A stretch of DNA of 64,000 bases from the NCBI RefSeq assembly GCF_009720385.1, contig NZ_ML769301.1, positions 558,001 to 622,000 of the forward strand. The letters run 5' to 3'. The position numbers and the translations under genes were made by a program. This document shows, one piece after another, positions 7,958-16,203 of the stretch; the stretch's first letter is position 1; each line of letters begins with the position of its first letter. The notes under the pieces were generated by a model. The model had not been told where the DNA came from. It ran no database searches and was given only the letters and a program-made list of their open reading frames with translations. Source of the stretch: Catellatospora vulcania. Lineage in GTDB: Bacteria > Actinomycetota > Actinomycetes > Mycobacteriales > Micromonosporaceae.

Positions 7958-9007
7958 ATGACGACCGAAAGCTTCGAACTCGGCCTCAACACGTTCGGGG
8001 AGCTGGCCACCGACGGCGACCGGGTGCTGAGCGACGCCGAGACGCTGCGGCTGATCGTCGAGGAGGCCCAGCTCGCCGACTCGGTCGGGCTCGACGTGTT
8101 CAGCGTGGGCGAGCACTACCGCGACGGCTTCACCGACTCCGCGGGAGCCGTGCTGCTCGCGGCGATCGCGCGGGCCACCGAGCGGATCCGCCTGGGCACC
8201 TCGGTCACCGTGCTGAGCACCAACGACCCGGTGCGGCTCTACCACGAGTTCTCGACGCTGGACGCGGTGTCCGGCGGCCGCGCCCAGCTCGTGCTCGGCC
8301 GGGCCTCGGCGACCGAGTCGTTCCCGCTGTTCGGCTACGACCTGGCCGACTACGAGCGCCTGTTCGAGGAGAAGCTCGACCTGTTCCTGCGGCTCCAGCG
8401 CCAGGACACGGTCACCTGGTCCGGCGCCGTCCGCACCCCGCTGACCGGACAGCGCCTGCACCCGCGCATGCCCGAGGGCGGCATCCCGACCTGGATCGGC
8501 GTGGGCGGCAGCCCGAACTCCGTGCTGCGCGCCGCCCGCCACGGGCTGCCGCTCATGATGGCGATCATCGGCGGCCGGCCCCAGCGGTTCGCCGGCAACG
8601 TGCAGCTCTACCAGCGTGCGCTCGACCAATTCGGACACGCCCCGCTGCCGATCGGGCAGCACTCGCTCGGCCTGATCGCCGACACCGACACCGAGGCCCA
8701 GCAGACCTGGTGGCGGTACTGGCAGCCGGTGGTCGCGCAGCTGGCCCGGGAACGCGGCTTCTACAAGCCGACCCGCGAACGCTACGAGGCCGAGATCGAC
8801 GGCGGCGCGCTGTTCGTCGGCTCACCCGAGACCGTCGCGCAGAAGATCGCGACGATGGCACGCGACCTGCGGCTCAGCCGGTTCGACCTCAAGTACGACG
8901 TCATGTTCCTGCCCCGGCAGGCCCGCGCCCGCAGCATCGAGCTGTTCGGCCGCGAGGTCGCCCCGCGGGTGCGGGAACTGCTCACGAAGGAGCCCACCCA
9001 TGTCTGA
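7958..9007 (+). CDS. LLM-class flavin-dependent oxidoreductase (first of pair)
   Basis: A 349-residue luciferase-like monooxygenase (TIM-barrel). Visible family blocks: [71 protein letters not shown], and the late VGSPETVAQKIA. These enzymes use FMN or F420 bound at the barrel; the nearby F420-NADPH-reductase-like gene favours a flavin/deazaflavin electron chain, but the cofactor cannot be read from the sequence. The ATG at 7958 follows GGAGGAGGGGGAG. It overlaps the next gene, a clear tandem paralogue, by 8 bases. Under MarR control. Confidence 0.85.
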   Translation: MTTESFELGLNTFGELATDGDRVLSDAETLRLIVEEAQLADSVGLDVFSVGEHYRDGFTDSAGAVLLAAIARATERIRLGTSVTVLSTNDPVRLYHEFSTLDAVSGGRAQLVLGRASATESFPLFGYDLADYERLFEEKLDLFLRLQRQDTVTWSGAVRTPLTGQRLHPRMPEGGIPTWIGVGGSPNSVLRAARHGLPLMMAIIGGRPQRFAGNVQLYQRALDQFGHAPLPIGQHSLGLIADTDTEAQQTWWRYWQPVVAQLARERGFYKPTRERYEAEIDGGALFVGSPETVAQKIATMARDLRLSRFDLKYDVMFLPRQARARSIELFGREVAPRVRELLTKEPTHV

Positions 9008-10028
9008 TCTCGTGTTCGGCCTCGACACCTTCGGCGACGTGCCCGACGACGACCAGGGCCGCCCGATCTCGTACGCCGCCGCGATCCGGCAGGTCGTCGA
9101 CGAGGCCGTGCTCGCCGACGACCTCGGCGTCGACGCCCTCGCCGTCGGCGAGCACCACCGGCCGGAGTACTCGGTGTCGACCCCCGAGACCGTGCTGGCC
9201 GGGATCGCGACCCGCACCTCGCGCATCCGGCTCGCCTCCGGGGTGACCGTGCTCAGCTCCGACGACCCGGTTCGGGTGTTCCAGCGCTTCGCCACCGTCG
9301 ACGCGCTGTCGCACGGCCGCGCCGAGGTGATCCTCGGGCGCGGCTCGTTCACCGAGTCGTTCCCGCTGTTCGGCTACGACCTGGCCGACTACGACGTGCT
9401 GTTCGAGGAGAAGCTCGACCTCTTCGTGAAGCTGCTCGACGAGCAGCCGGTGACCTGGAGCGGCACCGTGCGCGCCCCGCTGCGCAACGCCGACGTGTTC
9501 CCGAAGACCGCGTCGGGACGCCTTTCCACCTGGGTCGGCGTCGGCGGATCGCCGCAGTCGGTCGTGCGCACCGCGCGCCACGGGCTGCCGCTCATGCTCG
9601 CGATCATCGGCGGGCAGCCGGCCCGCTTCGCGCCCTACCTCGACCTCTACCGGCGGGCAGCCGAGCAGCTCGGCACCACCGCGCACCCGGTCGGCATGCA
9701 CTCGCCCGGTTTCGTCGCCGACACCGACGAGCAGGCCAAGGAGGTCTTCTGGCCGCACTACCGGGTCATCCGCGACCGGATCGGCGCCCTGCGGGGCTGG
9801 CCGCCGATCCGCCGCGCCGAGTTCGACGCCGAGGTCGAGCACGGGTCCCTCTACATCGGCTCCCCGGAGACCGTCGCCCGCAAGATCGCCCGTACGGTCG
9901 GCGCGCTCGGCGTCGGCCGGTTCGACCTCATCTACACCGCGGGAGCCCAACCGGTGAGCGCCCGCCTGCGCGCGGTCGAGCTGTACGGCGCAAAGGTGAT
10001 CCCCATGGTCCGCGACCTGCTCGCCTGA
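9000..10028 (+). CDS. LLM-class flavin-dependent oxidoreductase (second of pair)
   Basis: A 342-residue paralogue of the upstream gene, aligned over its whole length with shared blocks [27 protein letters not shown] and [13 protein letters not shown]. The gene pair therefore arose by tandem duplication and has diverged (roughly half of residues identical by eye), so the two may form a heterodimer like LuxA/LuxB or act on different substrates. Start ATG follows GAAGGAG; it overlaps the upstream stop by 8 bases, implying coupled translation. Substrate unknown. Confidence 0.85.
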   Translation: MSDLVFGLDTFGDVPDDDQGRPISYAAAIRQVVDEAVLADDLGVDALAVGEHHRPEYSVSTPETVLAGIATRTSRIRLASGVTVLSSDDPVRVFQRFATVDALSHGRAEVILGRGSFTESFPLFGYDLADYDVLFEEKLDLFVKLLDEQPVTWSGTVRAPLRNADVFPKTASGRLSTWVGVGGSPQSVVRTARHGLPLMLAIIGGQPARFAPYLDLYRRAAEQLGTTAHPVGMHSPGFVADTDEQAKEVFWPHYRVIRDRIGALRGWPPIRRAEFDAEVEHGSLYIGSPETVARKIARTVGALGVGRFDLIYTAGAQPVSARLRAVELYGAKVIPMVRDLLA

Positions 10029-10054
10029 TCCCGCCTACACAGAACGGAACCGCC

Positions 10055-10777
10055 ATGACCGACACCGCCCGGCAGACCATCGGCATCCTCGGCGCGGGCA
10101 AGCTCGGCACCGTCCTCGGCCGGCTTGCCCTGGCCGCCGGATACCGGGTGCTGATCGCCGGCTCCGGCGACCCGGCGAAGATCGCGCTCACCGTCGAGGT
10201 GCTCGTCCCCGGCGCGGCAGCCACCACGGCCCGCGACGCCGCGGCCCGCGCCGACATCGTCGTGCTGGCGCTGCCGCTGGGCAAGTACCGCAGCCTCGCG
10301 CCGGACACGCTGCGCGGCAAGCTCGTCGTCGACGCCATGAACTACTGGTGGGAGATCGACGGCGTCCGCGACGACCTCACCGACCCGCGTACGTCCTCCA
10401 GCGAGACCGTCCAGGCGTACCTGTCCGGAGCCCGGGTCGTGAAGGCGTTCAACCACGTCGGCTACCACGACATCGAGGAGCAGGCCCGTCCCGCAGGGGT
10501 GGTCGGGCGCACGGCCGTCGCGATCGCCGGCGACGACCCCGCCGACGTGGCCGCGGTCGCCGCGCTGGTCGACGCCCTCGGCTTCGACCCGGTCTTCGCC
10601 GGGCCACTGGCCGAGGGCGTACGTTTCGAACCGGGCACCGAACTCTTCGGCGCCGACGTCGACGCCGCCGAGGTCCGGGCCCGCCTCGACCGCTTCCCAG
10701 AATCGGAGCGCGGAACGGCCGTGGCCAGGGCGCGCGGGCAGCTCGTCACCGACGCGGACGCCGTCGAAGCGGCCTGA
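10055..10777 (+). CDS. NADPH-dependent F420 reductase-like oxidoreductase
   Basis: A 240-residue Rossmann protein: dinucleotide motif [13 protein letters not shown] near the N-terminus, followed by [12 protein letters not shown], the [13 protein letters not shown] strand, and [15 protein letters not shown] typical of the F420H2:NADP oxidoreductase (Fno/NpdG) superfamily. The family shuttles hydride between NADPH and coenzyme F420; NPT-like residues for F420 binding cannot be verified here, so a general NAD(P)-binding reductase is the fallback. Position as third gene of the MarR-controlled operon suggests it supplies reduced cofactor to the two LLM enzymes. Confidence 0.75.
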   Translation: MTDTARQTIGILGAGKLGTVLGRLALAAGYRVLIAGSGDPAKIALTVEVLVPGAAATTARDAAARADIVVLALPLGKYRSLAPDTLRGKLVVDAMNYWWEIDGVRDDLTDPRTSSSETVQAYLSGARVVKAFNHVGYHDIEEQARPAGVVGRTAVAIAGDDPADVAAVAALVDALGFDPVFAGPLAEGVRFEPGTELFGADVDAAEVRARLDRFPESERGTAVARARGQLVTDADAVEAA

Positions 10778-10839
10778 AGCGGCATGCGCGACCTGAAATC
10801 AGGCAGCCAGGATCGTGACGGTGCGACCAAGGTCAGCCG

Positions 10840-11019
10840 GTGAGGTGGCCGAGCAGCTCCGCCTGCGCCGTTACCGGGGCCGGGCCGGAGGCTGTCGACG
10901 GTGCCATCGCCGCTGCGTGGGCCTGCGGCCGTGACCACTGGGTCGCCCTGGCGCAACGATTCGCCAGCGCGGTTCCCCAAGAGCTGTTCGGCGAGCTCGA
11001 CGCCGTGACGAAGCGCTAG
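10840..11019 (+). pseudogene. Possible C-terminal coding remnant
   Basis: Between the reductase and the MFS gene, an open stretch of 59 codons from GTG 10840 ends in a protein-like sequence (AIAAAWACGRDHWVALAQRF, PQELFGELDAVTKR). Just upstream the neighbouring frame also looks coding (GEVAEQLRLRR), as if a frame had shifted. No ribosome site is visible. I do not recognise the family; it may be the tail of a lost regulator or simply chance in GC-rich DNA. Confidence 0.25.
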
Positions 11020-11029
11020 CGCGCGGGAG

Positions 11030-12277
11030 TCACGGGAGGGGGCCGGCCGGCGGGGCGGCGGCCAGCGCGAGGCATACCCCGGCGACGGCGCAGGCGGCGC
11101 TGACCACGGCCAGGACCGGGGTGTACGTGCCGGCGGCGAGGTACAGCGCGGCAGCCGCCAGGGGTGTGCAGGCCTTCGCGAGCGTCATCGGCAGGGTCAC
11201 GGCGGAGGCGATGGTGGCGTAGCCGGTGGTGCCGTACCGCCCGGCCAGCAGTGCAGGCCGGGCGATGGTGCCGACGCCGAAGCCGGTGCCGAACAGCACG
11301 ACACAGCAGATCGCGCCGAGGCGGGTGTGGCCGAGCACGGGCAGCGCCGCGGCGGCCGCCGCCTGGATGGCGAACACGGCGGCGGTGACGGCGGCCGTGG
11401 AGTGGCGGCGGGCCAGCCCGGTGGTGACGATCCGGCCGGTGACGGACATGACCCCGAGCAGCCCGGCGGCGGTGGCGGCGAACGCGGCCGGGTGGCCGAG
11501 GCTGATGAGACAGCTGATCAGGTGTACGGACACGACGGCGACGGCGCTGCCGTGCACGACGAACGCGGCGGTCAGCAGCCAGAACCCGCGGTGGCGCAGT
11601 GCGCCGCGGACAGCGGCCCGCCGCGCGGTGTGGTCGACGGCGGCGGCGACCCGATGCCGGCGCGGCCGCGCCGGGACCGCCAGGGCGTGCAGCGGCACCG
11701 CGATCAGGCCGTAGCCAAGCGCGAGGACGACCAGCGCGTTCCGCCACCCGTGGTGCTCCTGCAGCCCGGCGGCCAGGGGCAGGAAGATCGTGCTGGCGAA
11801 CCCGGCCACGATGGTGACCGCCAGTAGCGCCCCGGCCCGCTGCGACGCGGTGCCCGTGGCGACGATGACGGCGAACGCCGCCTCGTAGAGGGCCATCGCC
11901 GAGGCGACCCCCAGCACCGCGAACACCGCGTACAGCTGCCTGACGTCGGTGACCTGCGACCACGCCAGCACCGCGCCGGTGCCCAGGACCGAACCGATGG
12001 TCATCATGCCTCGGCCGCCGCGGCGGTCGAGCCACCGCCCGATCGGGACGGCTGCCGCGGCGGTGGCCAGCACGCTGACGGTCAGCGCCCCGGTGACCGC
12101 CGCGGGGGAGGTGCGCAGGTCGGCGGCCATGGGGGTGAGGAAGACGCTGAAGACGTAGTACAGCACGCCGTACCCGATGGTCTGGGTGACGGCGAGCGCG
12201 GCCACCACCGGCCGCAGAGTGTGCCGGCCGCCGGCCTCCGTGGTGGAGGCCGCGGCCGGCACGGTGACGTCGGGCAT
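11030..12277 (-). CDS. MFS efflux transporter of the arsenic island
   Basis: A 415-residue major facilitator with 12 predicted helices. The loop 2-3 motif (GRWLDRRGGRGMMTIG) matches MFS motif A, and YGVLYYVFSVFL in helix 1 resembles the CynX/monocarboxylate-like branch. Its ATG shares one base with the stop of the flavoprotein gene upstream (TGATG), so the two are translationally coupled. MFS pumps inside ars clusters (ArsJ, ArsK, ArsP-like substitutes) export arsenite, organoarsenicals or thio-As conjugates; which one applies here is not evident. No ArsB or ACR3 gene is visible in the window, so this and the aquaporin are the candidate exits. Confidence 0.75.
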   Translation of the reverse strand: MPDVTVPAAASTTEAGGRHTLRPVVAALAVTQTIGYGVLYYVFSVFLTPMAADLRTSPAAVTGALTVSVLATAAAAVPIGRWLDRRGGRGMMTIGSVLGTGAVLAWSQVTDVRQLYAVFAVLGVASAMALYEAAFAVIVATGTASQRAGALLAVTIVAGFASTIFLPLAAGLQEHHGWRNALVVLALGYGLIAVPLHALAVPARPRRHRVAAAVDHTARRAAVRGALRHRGFWLLTAAFVVHGSAVAVVSVHLISCLISLGHPAAFAATAAGLLGVMSVTGRIVTTGLARRHSTAAVTAAVFAIQAAAAAALPVLGHTRLGAICCVVLFGTGFGVGTIARPALLAGRYGTTGYATIASAVTLPMTLAKACTPLAAAALYLAAGTYTPVLAVVSAACAVAGVCLALAAAPPAGPLP

Positions 12278-13683
12278 CAGCCGCAGCATCCACCGGTCTC
12301 GGCCCCGACGGTGACGGCCTGGACCACGGGCAGGGTCAGCAGCCCGCCGGCGATCCCGGTGGACAGGCCACGCGGCGCGTCGGCGGCGGCGGGTTCGGGT
12401 GTGCCGCAGCACGCGGCCTCGTCGTCGGCGCCGAGCGCGGCGGAGGAGGAACAGACCCCGGTCTCGGGCAGTTCCAGCTGCACGTCGCGGGCGGCGTCCC
12501 AGTCCCCGGCCAGGGCGGCGACCACCGAGCGGACCTGCTCGTAGCCGGTGGCCATGAGGAACGTGGGCGCGCGGCCGTAGGACTTCGCGCCGACCGCGAA
12601 GTAGTTCGCCTCCGGCTGGGTCAGCTCGTCGACGCCGTGCGGTGGCACGGTGCCGCAGGAGTGCTGGTTCGGGTCGATCAGCGGGGCCAGGGCCCGGGTC
12701 GAGCCCATGATCGGGTCGAGGTCCAGGCGCAGCTCGGACGCGATCGTGTGGTCGGGCCGGAAGCCGGTGGCCGACACGATCCGGTCCACGGTCACGCGCG
12801 CGCCACTGCGGGCGGTCACCGTCACCTGTCCGTCGTCGATCGTGACGGCGCGCACCGAGAACCCGGAGTGCAGGGTGATCGCACCGGACTCGACCAGCGC
12901 CCGGACCCGGGTGCCGAGCGCGCCGCGGGCGGGCAGGGCGTCGGCGTCGCCGCCGCCGTACGTGCGGGTGGCCGCGCCGGTGCGGATCGCCCAGCTCGCC
13001 GTGGTGCCGGGCGTCTCGGTGGCGAGCTGTGCCAGGGCGAGCAGGGTGTTGGCCGCGGAGTGGCCCGCGCCGACGACGAGCGTGTGCTTTCCGGCGAACC
13101 GCTCGCGGTCGGCGCCGAGCACGTCGGGCAGCGCGGTCTCGATGAATGCTGCGGCCTCGGGCTCGCCGTGCGCGGGCAGGCCGGAGCCGCCCAGCACGTT
13201 GGGGGTGGGCCAGGTGCCGGAGGCGTCGATCACCGCTCGTGCGGTGAGTTCCTCGCCGGTGGCGAGGCGGATCAGGAACGGGGCGCTCTCGCGGCCGGTG
13301 GTGCGGACCCGGTCGAGGCCGTCACGGCTGATCGCCACCACCTTCGCGCCGTAGCGGACCCGTCCGGCGAGCGCAGGCAGCTTGGTCAGCGGCTCGAGGT
13401 ATTCGGTCACGAGCTGCGCGCCCAGCGGCAGCTCCGCCAGGTCCGGCGCGATCCAGCCGTCGGCCTCCAGCAGGCGGCGGGCGGCGTGGTCGAGGTTGAA
13501 CCGCCAGGGGCTGAACACCCGCACGTGCCCCCAGCTCGCCATGGCCGCCGCGGGACCGTCGCCGGCCTCCAGGACCAGGAAGTCCAGGCCGCGTTCGGCC
13601 AGGTGCGCGGCGGCGGCCAGGCCGACCGGGCCGGCGCCCACCACCACGATCGGGAGGTTGTGCTGCGTGCTCATCGCGGTCAT
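12277..13683 (-). CDS. Flavoprotein monooxygenase-like enzyme of ars operon with Cys-rich tail (ArsO-like)
   Basis: A 468-residue FAD/NAD(P) enzyme. FAD motif VVVGAGPVGLAAAAHLAERG is at the N-terminus, the NAD(P) motif VVGAGHSAANTLLALAQL lies mid-protein, and ATGFRPDH closes the second Rossmann domain, as in flavin-containing monooxygenases and ArsO. The last 70 residues are an added low-complexity tail with five cysteines as C, CC and CC (GVCSSSAA, EAACCGTPE, terminal GGCCG), a plausible As(III)-binding or delivery site. Actinobacterial ars clusters often hold such flavoproteins; ArsO-type function (oxidation of organoarsenicals) is inferred. ATG is preceded by AAGGAG. The MFS gene follows with a one-base overlap. 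Motif 13740-13756 upstream recurs before the ArsR at 14691. Confidence 0.75.
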   Translation of the reverse strand: MTAMSTQHNLPIVVVGAGPVGLAAAAHLAERGLDFLVLEAGDGPAAAMASWGHVRVFSPWRFNLDHAARRLLEADGWIAPDLAELPLGAQLVTEYLEPLTKLPALAGRVRYGAKVVAISRDGLDRVRTTGRESAPFLIRLATGEELTARAVIDASGTWPTPNVLGGSGLPAHGEPEAAAFIETALPDVLGADRERFAGKHTLVVGAGHSAANTLLALAQLATETPGTTASWAIRTGAATRTYGGGDADALPARGALGTRVRALVESGAITLHSGFSVRAVTIDDGQVTVTARSGARVTVDRIVSATGFRPDHTIASELRLDLDPIMGSTRALAPLIDPNQHSCGTVPPHGVDELTQPEANYFAVGAKSYGRAPTFLMATGYEQVRSVVAALAGDWDAARDVQLELPETGVCSSSAALGADDEAACCGTPEPAAADAPRGLSTGIAGGLLTLPVVQAVTVGAETGGCCG

Positions 13684-13739
13684 GGCGACAGCTCCTTGTT
13701 TCGAAGTTTCTCTAAGCGACTTGATTAGAGTGCCGCCTA

Positions 13740-13756
13740 CTTAGAAATCTGTCAAC
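13740..13756 (-). promoter_or_regulatory. Putative ArsR site before the flavoprotein gene
   Basis: On the minus strand GTTGACAGATTTCTAAG. The same 17-mer recurs with 15 matches at 14666-14682. It contains a TTGACA -35, so an ArsR bound here would block the flavoprotein-MFS promoter. Confidence 0.4.
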
Positions 13757-14260
13757 TCAGCCTGATGCGGTGCCCGCCACCGTGCTGCGCCGCTCGATTG
13801 CGACCACGTCCCGCCACTGCCCGTGCAGGCATCCCGGCCGCTCGCGGACGCCGACCTCGCGGAATCCGACCGCCCGGTGCAGGGCCAGGCTGGCGGTGTT
13901 CTCGGGAAAGATCCCGGACTGGATCGTCCAGATGCCGGCCGCCTCGGTCGAGGTGATCAATGCCTGCATGAGGGCGAGCCCGACGCCTCGCCCCCGGGCC
14001 GCGGGGTGGATGTAGACGCTGTGCTCGACCACTCCCGCGTACGCCGGTCGCGCGGAGACCCGGCTCACCGCCACCCAGCCGAGCACCTGCCCGGCTTCGT
14101 CGCAGGCGACCAGGCGGTGTTCGGCCAGCCGGCCGGCGTCGAACGCCGTCCAGGTGGGGGCGGTGGTGTCGAAGGTGGCGTTGCCGGTGTCGATGCCCTG
14201 CTGGTAGATCGCCAGCACCGCGTCCGCGTCGGCGGCGGTCATGGGCCGGATGCTCAGCAC
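13757..14260 (-). CDS. GNAT acetyltransferase, ArsN1/phosphinothricin-acetyltransferase type
   Basis: A 167-residue GNAT protein. Signature blocks of the PAT/ArsN1 branch are present: IYQQGIDTGNATFDTTAPTW, VAVSRVSARPAYAGVVEHSV, the acetyl-CoA loop ARGRGVGLALM, and WTIQSGIFPENTASLALH. ArsN1 enzymes acetylate the amino group of arsinothricin, an arsenical glutamine-synthetase inhibitor; PAT does the same for phosphinothricin. Location within an ars cluster favours ArsN1. It starts with GTG inside the end of the ArsR gene (7-base overlap), so regulator and enzyme are co-translated. A longer in-frame start exists but would lie wholly inside arsR. Confidence 0.75.
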   Translation of the reverse strand: MLSIRPMTAADADAVLAIYQQGIDTGNATFDTTAPTWTAFDAGRLAEHRLVACDEAGQVLGWVAVSRVSARPAYAGVVEHSVYIHPAARGRGVGLALMQALITSTEAAGIWTIQSGIFPENTASLALHRAVGFREVGVRERPGCLHGQWRDVVAIERRSTVAGTASG

Positions 14261-14601
14261 GGGGTCTCTCCCGGCGCGGCGACCGGCCGGCCCATCACCA
14301 CGTCGGCGGCGGTCGGGAAGCAACTCAGGCAGTTCTCGTTGATCCGGTACAGATTCGCGCTGCCCGACGCCTCGACCAGCACGAAGCGCACCTCGGCGAG
14401 GATCTTCAAATGCTGGGAGATCGTCGACTGCGCCAGACCCACCGCTGTCGTGATCTGCCCGACGCTCATCTGCTCGCGTTTGCGGGCCAGCAGTTCCGCG
14501 ATCTGCACCCGGGTCGGGTCGGCCAGCGCGCGAAACCAGGATGCGTACCGCTGGGCTACCTCGCGGTCGAGCAGCTCCTCCACCTCATCCTCCAACATCA
14601 T
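14254..14601 (-). CDS. ArsR-family repressor 1
   Basis: A 115-residue winged-helix repressor: RALADPTRVQIAELLARKRE, recognition helix VGLAQSTISQHLKILAEVRF. It lacks the classical ELCVCDL cysteine motif; its only cysteines are near the C-terminus (NENCLSCFP and the final C), so the metalloid site differs from repressors 2 and 3. Start is uncertain: ATG 14601/14598 abut a perfect operator, whereas GTG 14583 has GGAGG five bases before it and may be the real start. It overlaps the ArsN1 gene by 7 bases. Confidence 0.8.
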   Translation of the reverse strand: MMLEDEVEELLDREVAQRYASWFRALADPTRVQIAELLARKREQMSVGQITTAVGLAQSTISQHLKILAEVRFVLVEASGSANLYRINENCLSCFPTAADVVMGRPVAAPGETPC

Positions 14602-14630
14602 CGTTTATCGCCGATAGGCGATGATAAACG
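14602..14630. promoter_or_regulatory. ArsR operator palindrome
   Basis: Inverted repeat with perfect 8-bp arms CGTTTATC / GATAAACG and a 13-base centre that is itself partly symmetric, directly before the ArsR 1 start. Probable autoregulatory site. Confidence 0.6.
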
Positions 14631-14665
14631 GCGAGGTGAGCCGAGGCAACCGGCGTTGCCGTCTG

Positions 14666-14682
14666 CTTCGAAACCTGTCAAC
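14666..14682. promoter_or_regulatory. Putative ArsR site before repressor 2
   Basis: CTTCGAAACCTGTCAAC, 15 of 17 identical to the site at 13740-13756, nine bases before the ArsR 2 start codon. Confidence 0.4.
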
Positions 14683-14690
14683 CTAGGGGC

Positions 14691-15044
14691 ATGTCGAAGC
14701 AGCTGACCGTGCTCGAACCCGAGGTGTGCTGCGCCCCCCTGGCCGCTGCCACCGTGCCCGCCGAGGCCGCCGCCGACCTCGCAGCCGCGTTCAAGGCCCT
14801 CGGCGACCCCGTGCGCCTGCAGCTGCTGTCGATGATCGCCTCCGCCGACGGGGGAGAGGCCTGCGTCTGCGATCTGACCCCCGCCTTCGACCTGACCGGG
14901 CCCACGATCTCGCACCACCTGAAGGTGCTGCGCGAAGCGGGCCTCGTCGAGTCCGACCGGCGCGGCACCTGGGTCTGGTACCGGGCCAACCGCCCGCGCA
15001 TGGCCGCCCTGTCCGCCGTCCTGGACATCGCCCCGGCGGGCTGA
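14691..15044 (+). CDS. ArsR-family arsenite-responsive repressor 2
   Basis: A 117-residue ArsR/SmtB protein. It has an N-terminal vicinal pair (EVCCAPL) and the helix motif ACVCDL (residues about 57-62), giving candidate thiols for As(III). DNA-binding helix: LTGPTISHHLKVLREAGLV; wing DRRGTWVWYRAN. This CC-plus-CVC layout is common in actinobacterial ArsR proteins. No clear ribosome site precedes the ATG. Divergent from repressor 1; the motif at 14666-14682 next to its start recurs before the flavoprotein gene, so repressor 2 is the best candidate to control both. Confidence 0.85.
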   Translation: MSKQLTVLEPEVCCAPLAAATVPAEAAADLAAAFKALGDPVRLQLLSMIASADGGEACVCDLTPAFDLTGPTISHHLKVLREAGLVESDRRGTWVWYRANRPRMAALSAVLDIAPAG

Positions 15045-15136
15045 AGCCTCGCCGCGGGCCGCCGGGCGCGACCGCGTCACCCAATGTTCATGATCGCGAA
15101 GTTGCGTGGCTGACCGGGGGACTGTTTGATTACCGC

Positions 15137-15454
15137 GTGGTGATATCAGTCTCCGGTGATGCGCCGGCGGAGGTGGTTCGGCTGCTGGCCGACCCCGTCC
15201 GCGCCGCCATCGTCGACGCCCTCGCCGCAGGCCCCGCCTGCACCTGTCATCTGGTCGAGGACCTCGGCCTGACGCAGCCGAACGTGTCGAACCATCTGCG
15301 CGCCCTAAGGCACGCAGGGGTGGTCAAGGCCGAACCGTACGGCCGCTACACCTACTACCACCTCAACGCCGAAGCCCTCGACGCCGCAGCCGCGCACCTG
15401 AGCGAACTCGCCGCACGCGCGCGGGCGACCGCCGACAACCGCCGGGAGTGCTGA
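15137..15454 (+). CDS. ArsR-family repressor 3
   Basis: A 105-residue ArsR protein: LLADPVRAAIVDALAAGPAC, TCHLVEDL (a CTC thiol motif in the same place as CVCDL), recognition helix LTQPNVSNHLRALRHAGVV and wing EPYGRYTYYHLN. Start is GTG 15137 or 15140; neither has a good ribosome site, and no other start fits. Its TGA overlaps the ATG of the aquaporin gene (TGATG), which in turn overlaps arsC, so repressor 3 heads a three-gene channel/reductase operon. Confidence 0.8.
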   Translation: MVISVSGDAPAEVVRLLADPVRAAIVDALAAGPACTCHLVEDLGLTQPNVSNHLRALRHAGVVKAEPYGRYTYYHLNAEALDAAAAHLSELAARARATADNRREC

Positions 15455-16203
15455 TGCCCGCCACCCTGCCCCGGCGCCTGCTCGCCGAGTTCCTCGGCAC
15501 CATGCTGCTGGTCACCGCCGTCGTCGGCTCGGGCATCACGGCCACCCGGCTGTCACCGAACGACGTCGGCCTGCAGCTGCTCGAGAACTCGACGGCGACG
15601 GTGTTCGCACTCGCAGTCCTGATCCTGATGTTCGGCCCGGTGTCCGGCGCGCACTTCAATCCGGTGGTGACCGTAGCGGCGTGGTGGTCGGACAGACACG
15701 ACTCGGCAGGCCTGCCCGGCAGGGCGGTCGGCCCCTACGTCGCGGCCCAGATCCTCGGCGCGGTCGCCGGGTCGACCCTGGCCAACGCCATGTTCGAGGT
15801 CGGTCAGGGCTTCTCGGCAACCACGCGTGACCAGCCGAGTCTGTGGCTGGGGGAGGTCGTCGCGACGGCAGGTCTGCTGCTGCTCGTGTTCGCGTTGGCC
15901 CGCACCGGCCGCGCCGCGCTCGCGGCGCCCGCCGTCGGGGCCTACATCGGTGCGGCGTACTGGTTCACCAGCTCCACCAGCTTCGCCAACCCCGCTGTCA
16001 CCATCGGCCGGGCGTTCACCGACTCCTTCGCGGGCATCGCGCCGGCCTCGGTTCCAGCATTCGTCGCCGCCCAGATCGTCGGTGCGCTGGCCGGCATGGG
16101 GCTGGTCGCGGCGCTGTACGTGAGGGCGACCGCGGTCTCGGGCACGCCCCTTCGTGTCCGAGACGCACCGATCGGACGACTCACCTCAGGAGGACTGCGA
16201 TGA
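15454..16203 (+). CDS. MIP/aquaporin-family channel (AqpS-like arsenite channel)
   Basis: A 249-residue six-helix channel with both half-helix motifs, the first altered to NPV (SGAHFNPVVT) and the second NPA (TSFANPAVT). Fused by overlap between an ArsR and arsC, it matches the AqpS arrangement of Sinorhizobium, where ArsC makes arsenite from arsenate and the channel lets arsenite leave down its gradient. ATG 15454 has GGGAG six bases upstream; it shares a base with the arsR stop. The next start (arsC) overlaps its stop by four bases. Confidence 0.85.
   Translation: MPATLPRRLLAEFLGTMLLVTAVVGSGITATRLSPNDVGLQLLENSTATVFALAVLILMFGPVSGAHFNPVVTVAAWWSDRHDSAGLPGRAVGPYVAAQILGAVAGSTLANAMFEVGQGFSATTRDQPSLWLGEVVATAGLLLLVFALARTGRAALAAPAVGAYIGAAYWFTSSTSFANPAVTIGRAFTDSFAGIAPASVPAFVAAQIVGALAGMGLVAALYVRATAVSGTPLRVRDAPIGRLTSGGLR

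Noticed and set aside
9000-10028. Tandem LLM genes as an assembly duplication
   Set aside because: The copies differ throughout at protein and DNA level, so they are old paralogues, not an artefact.
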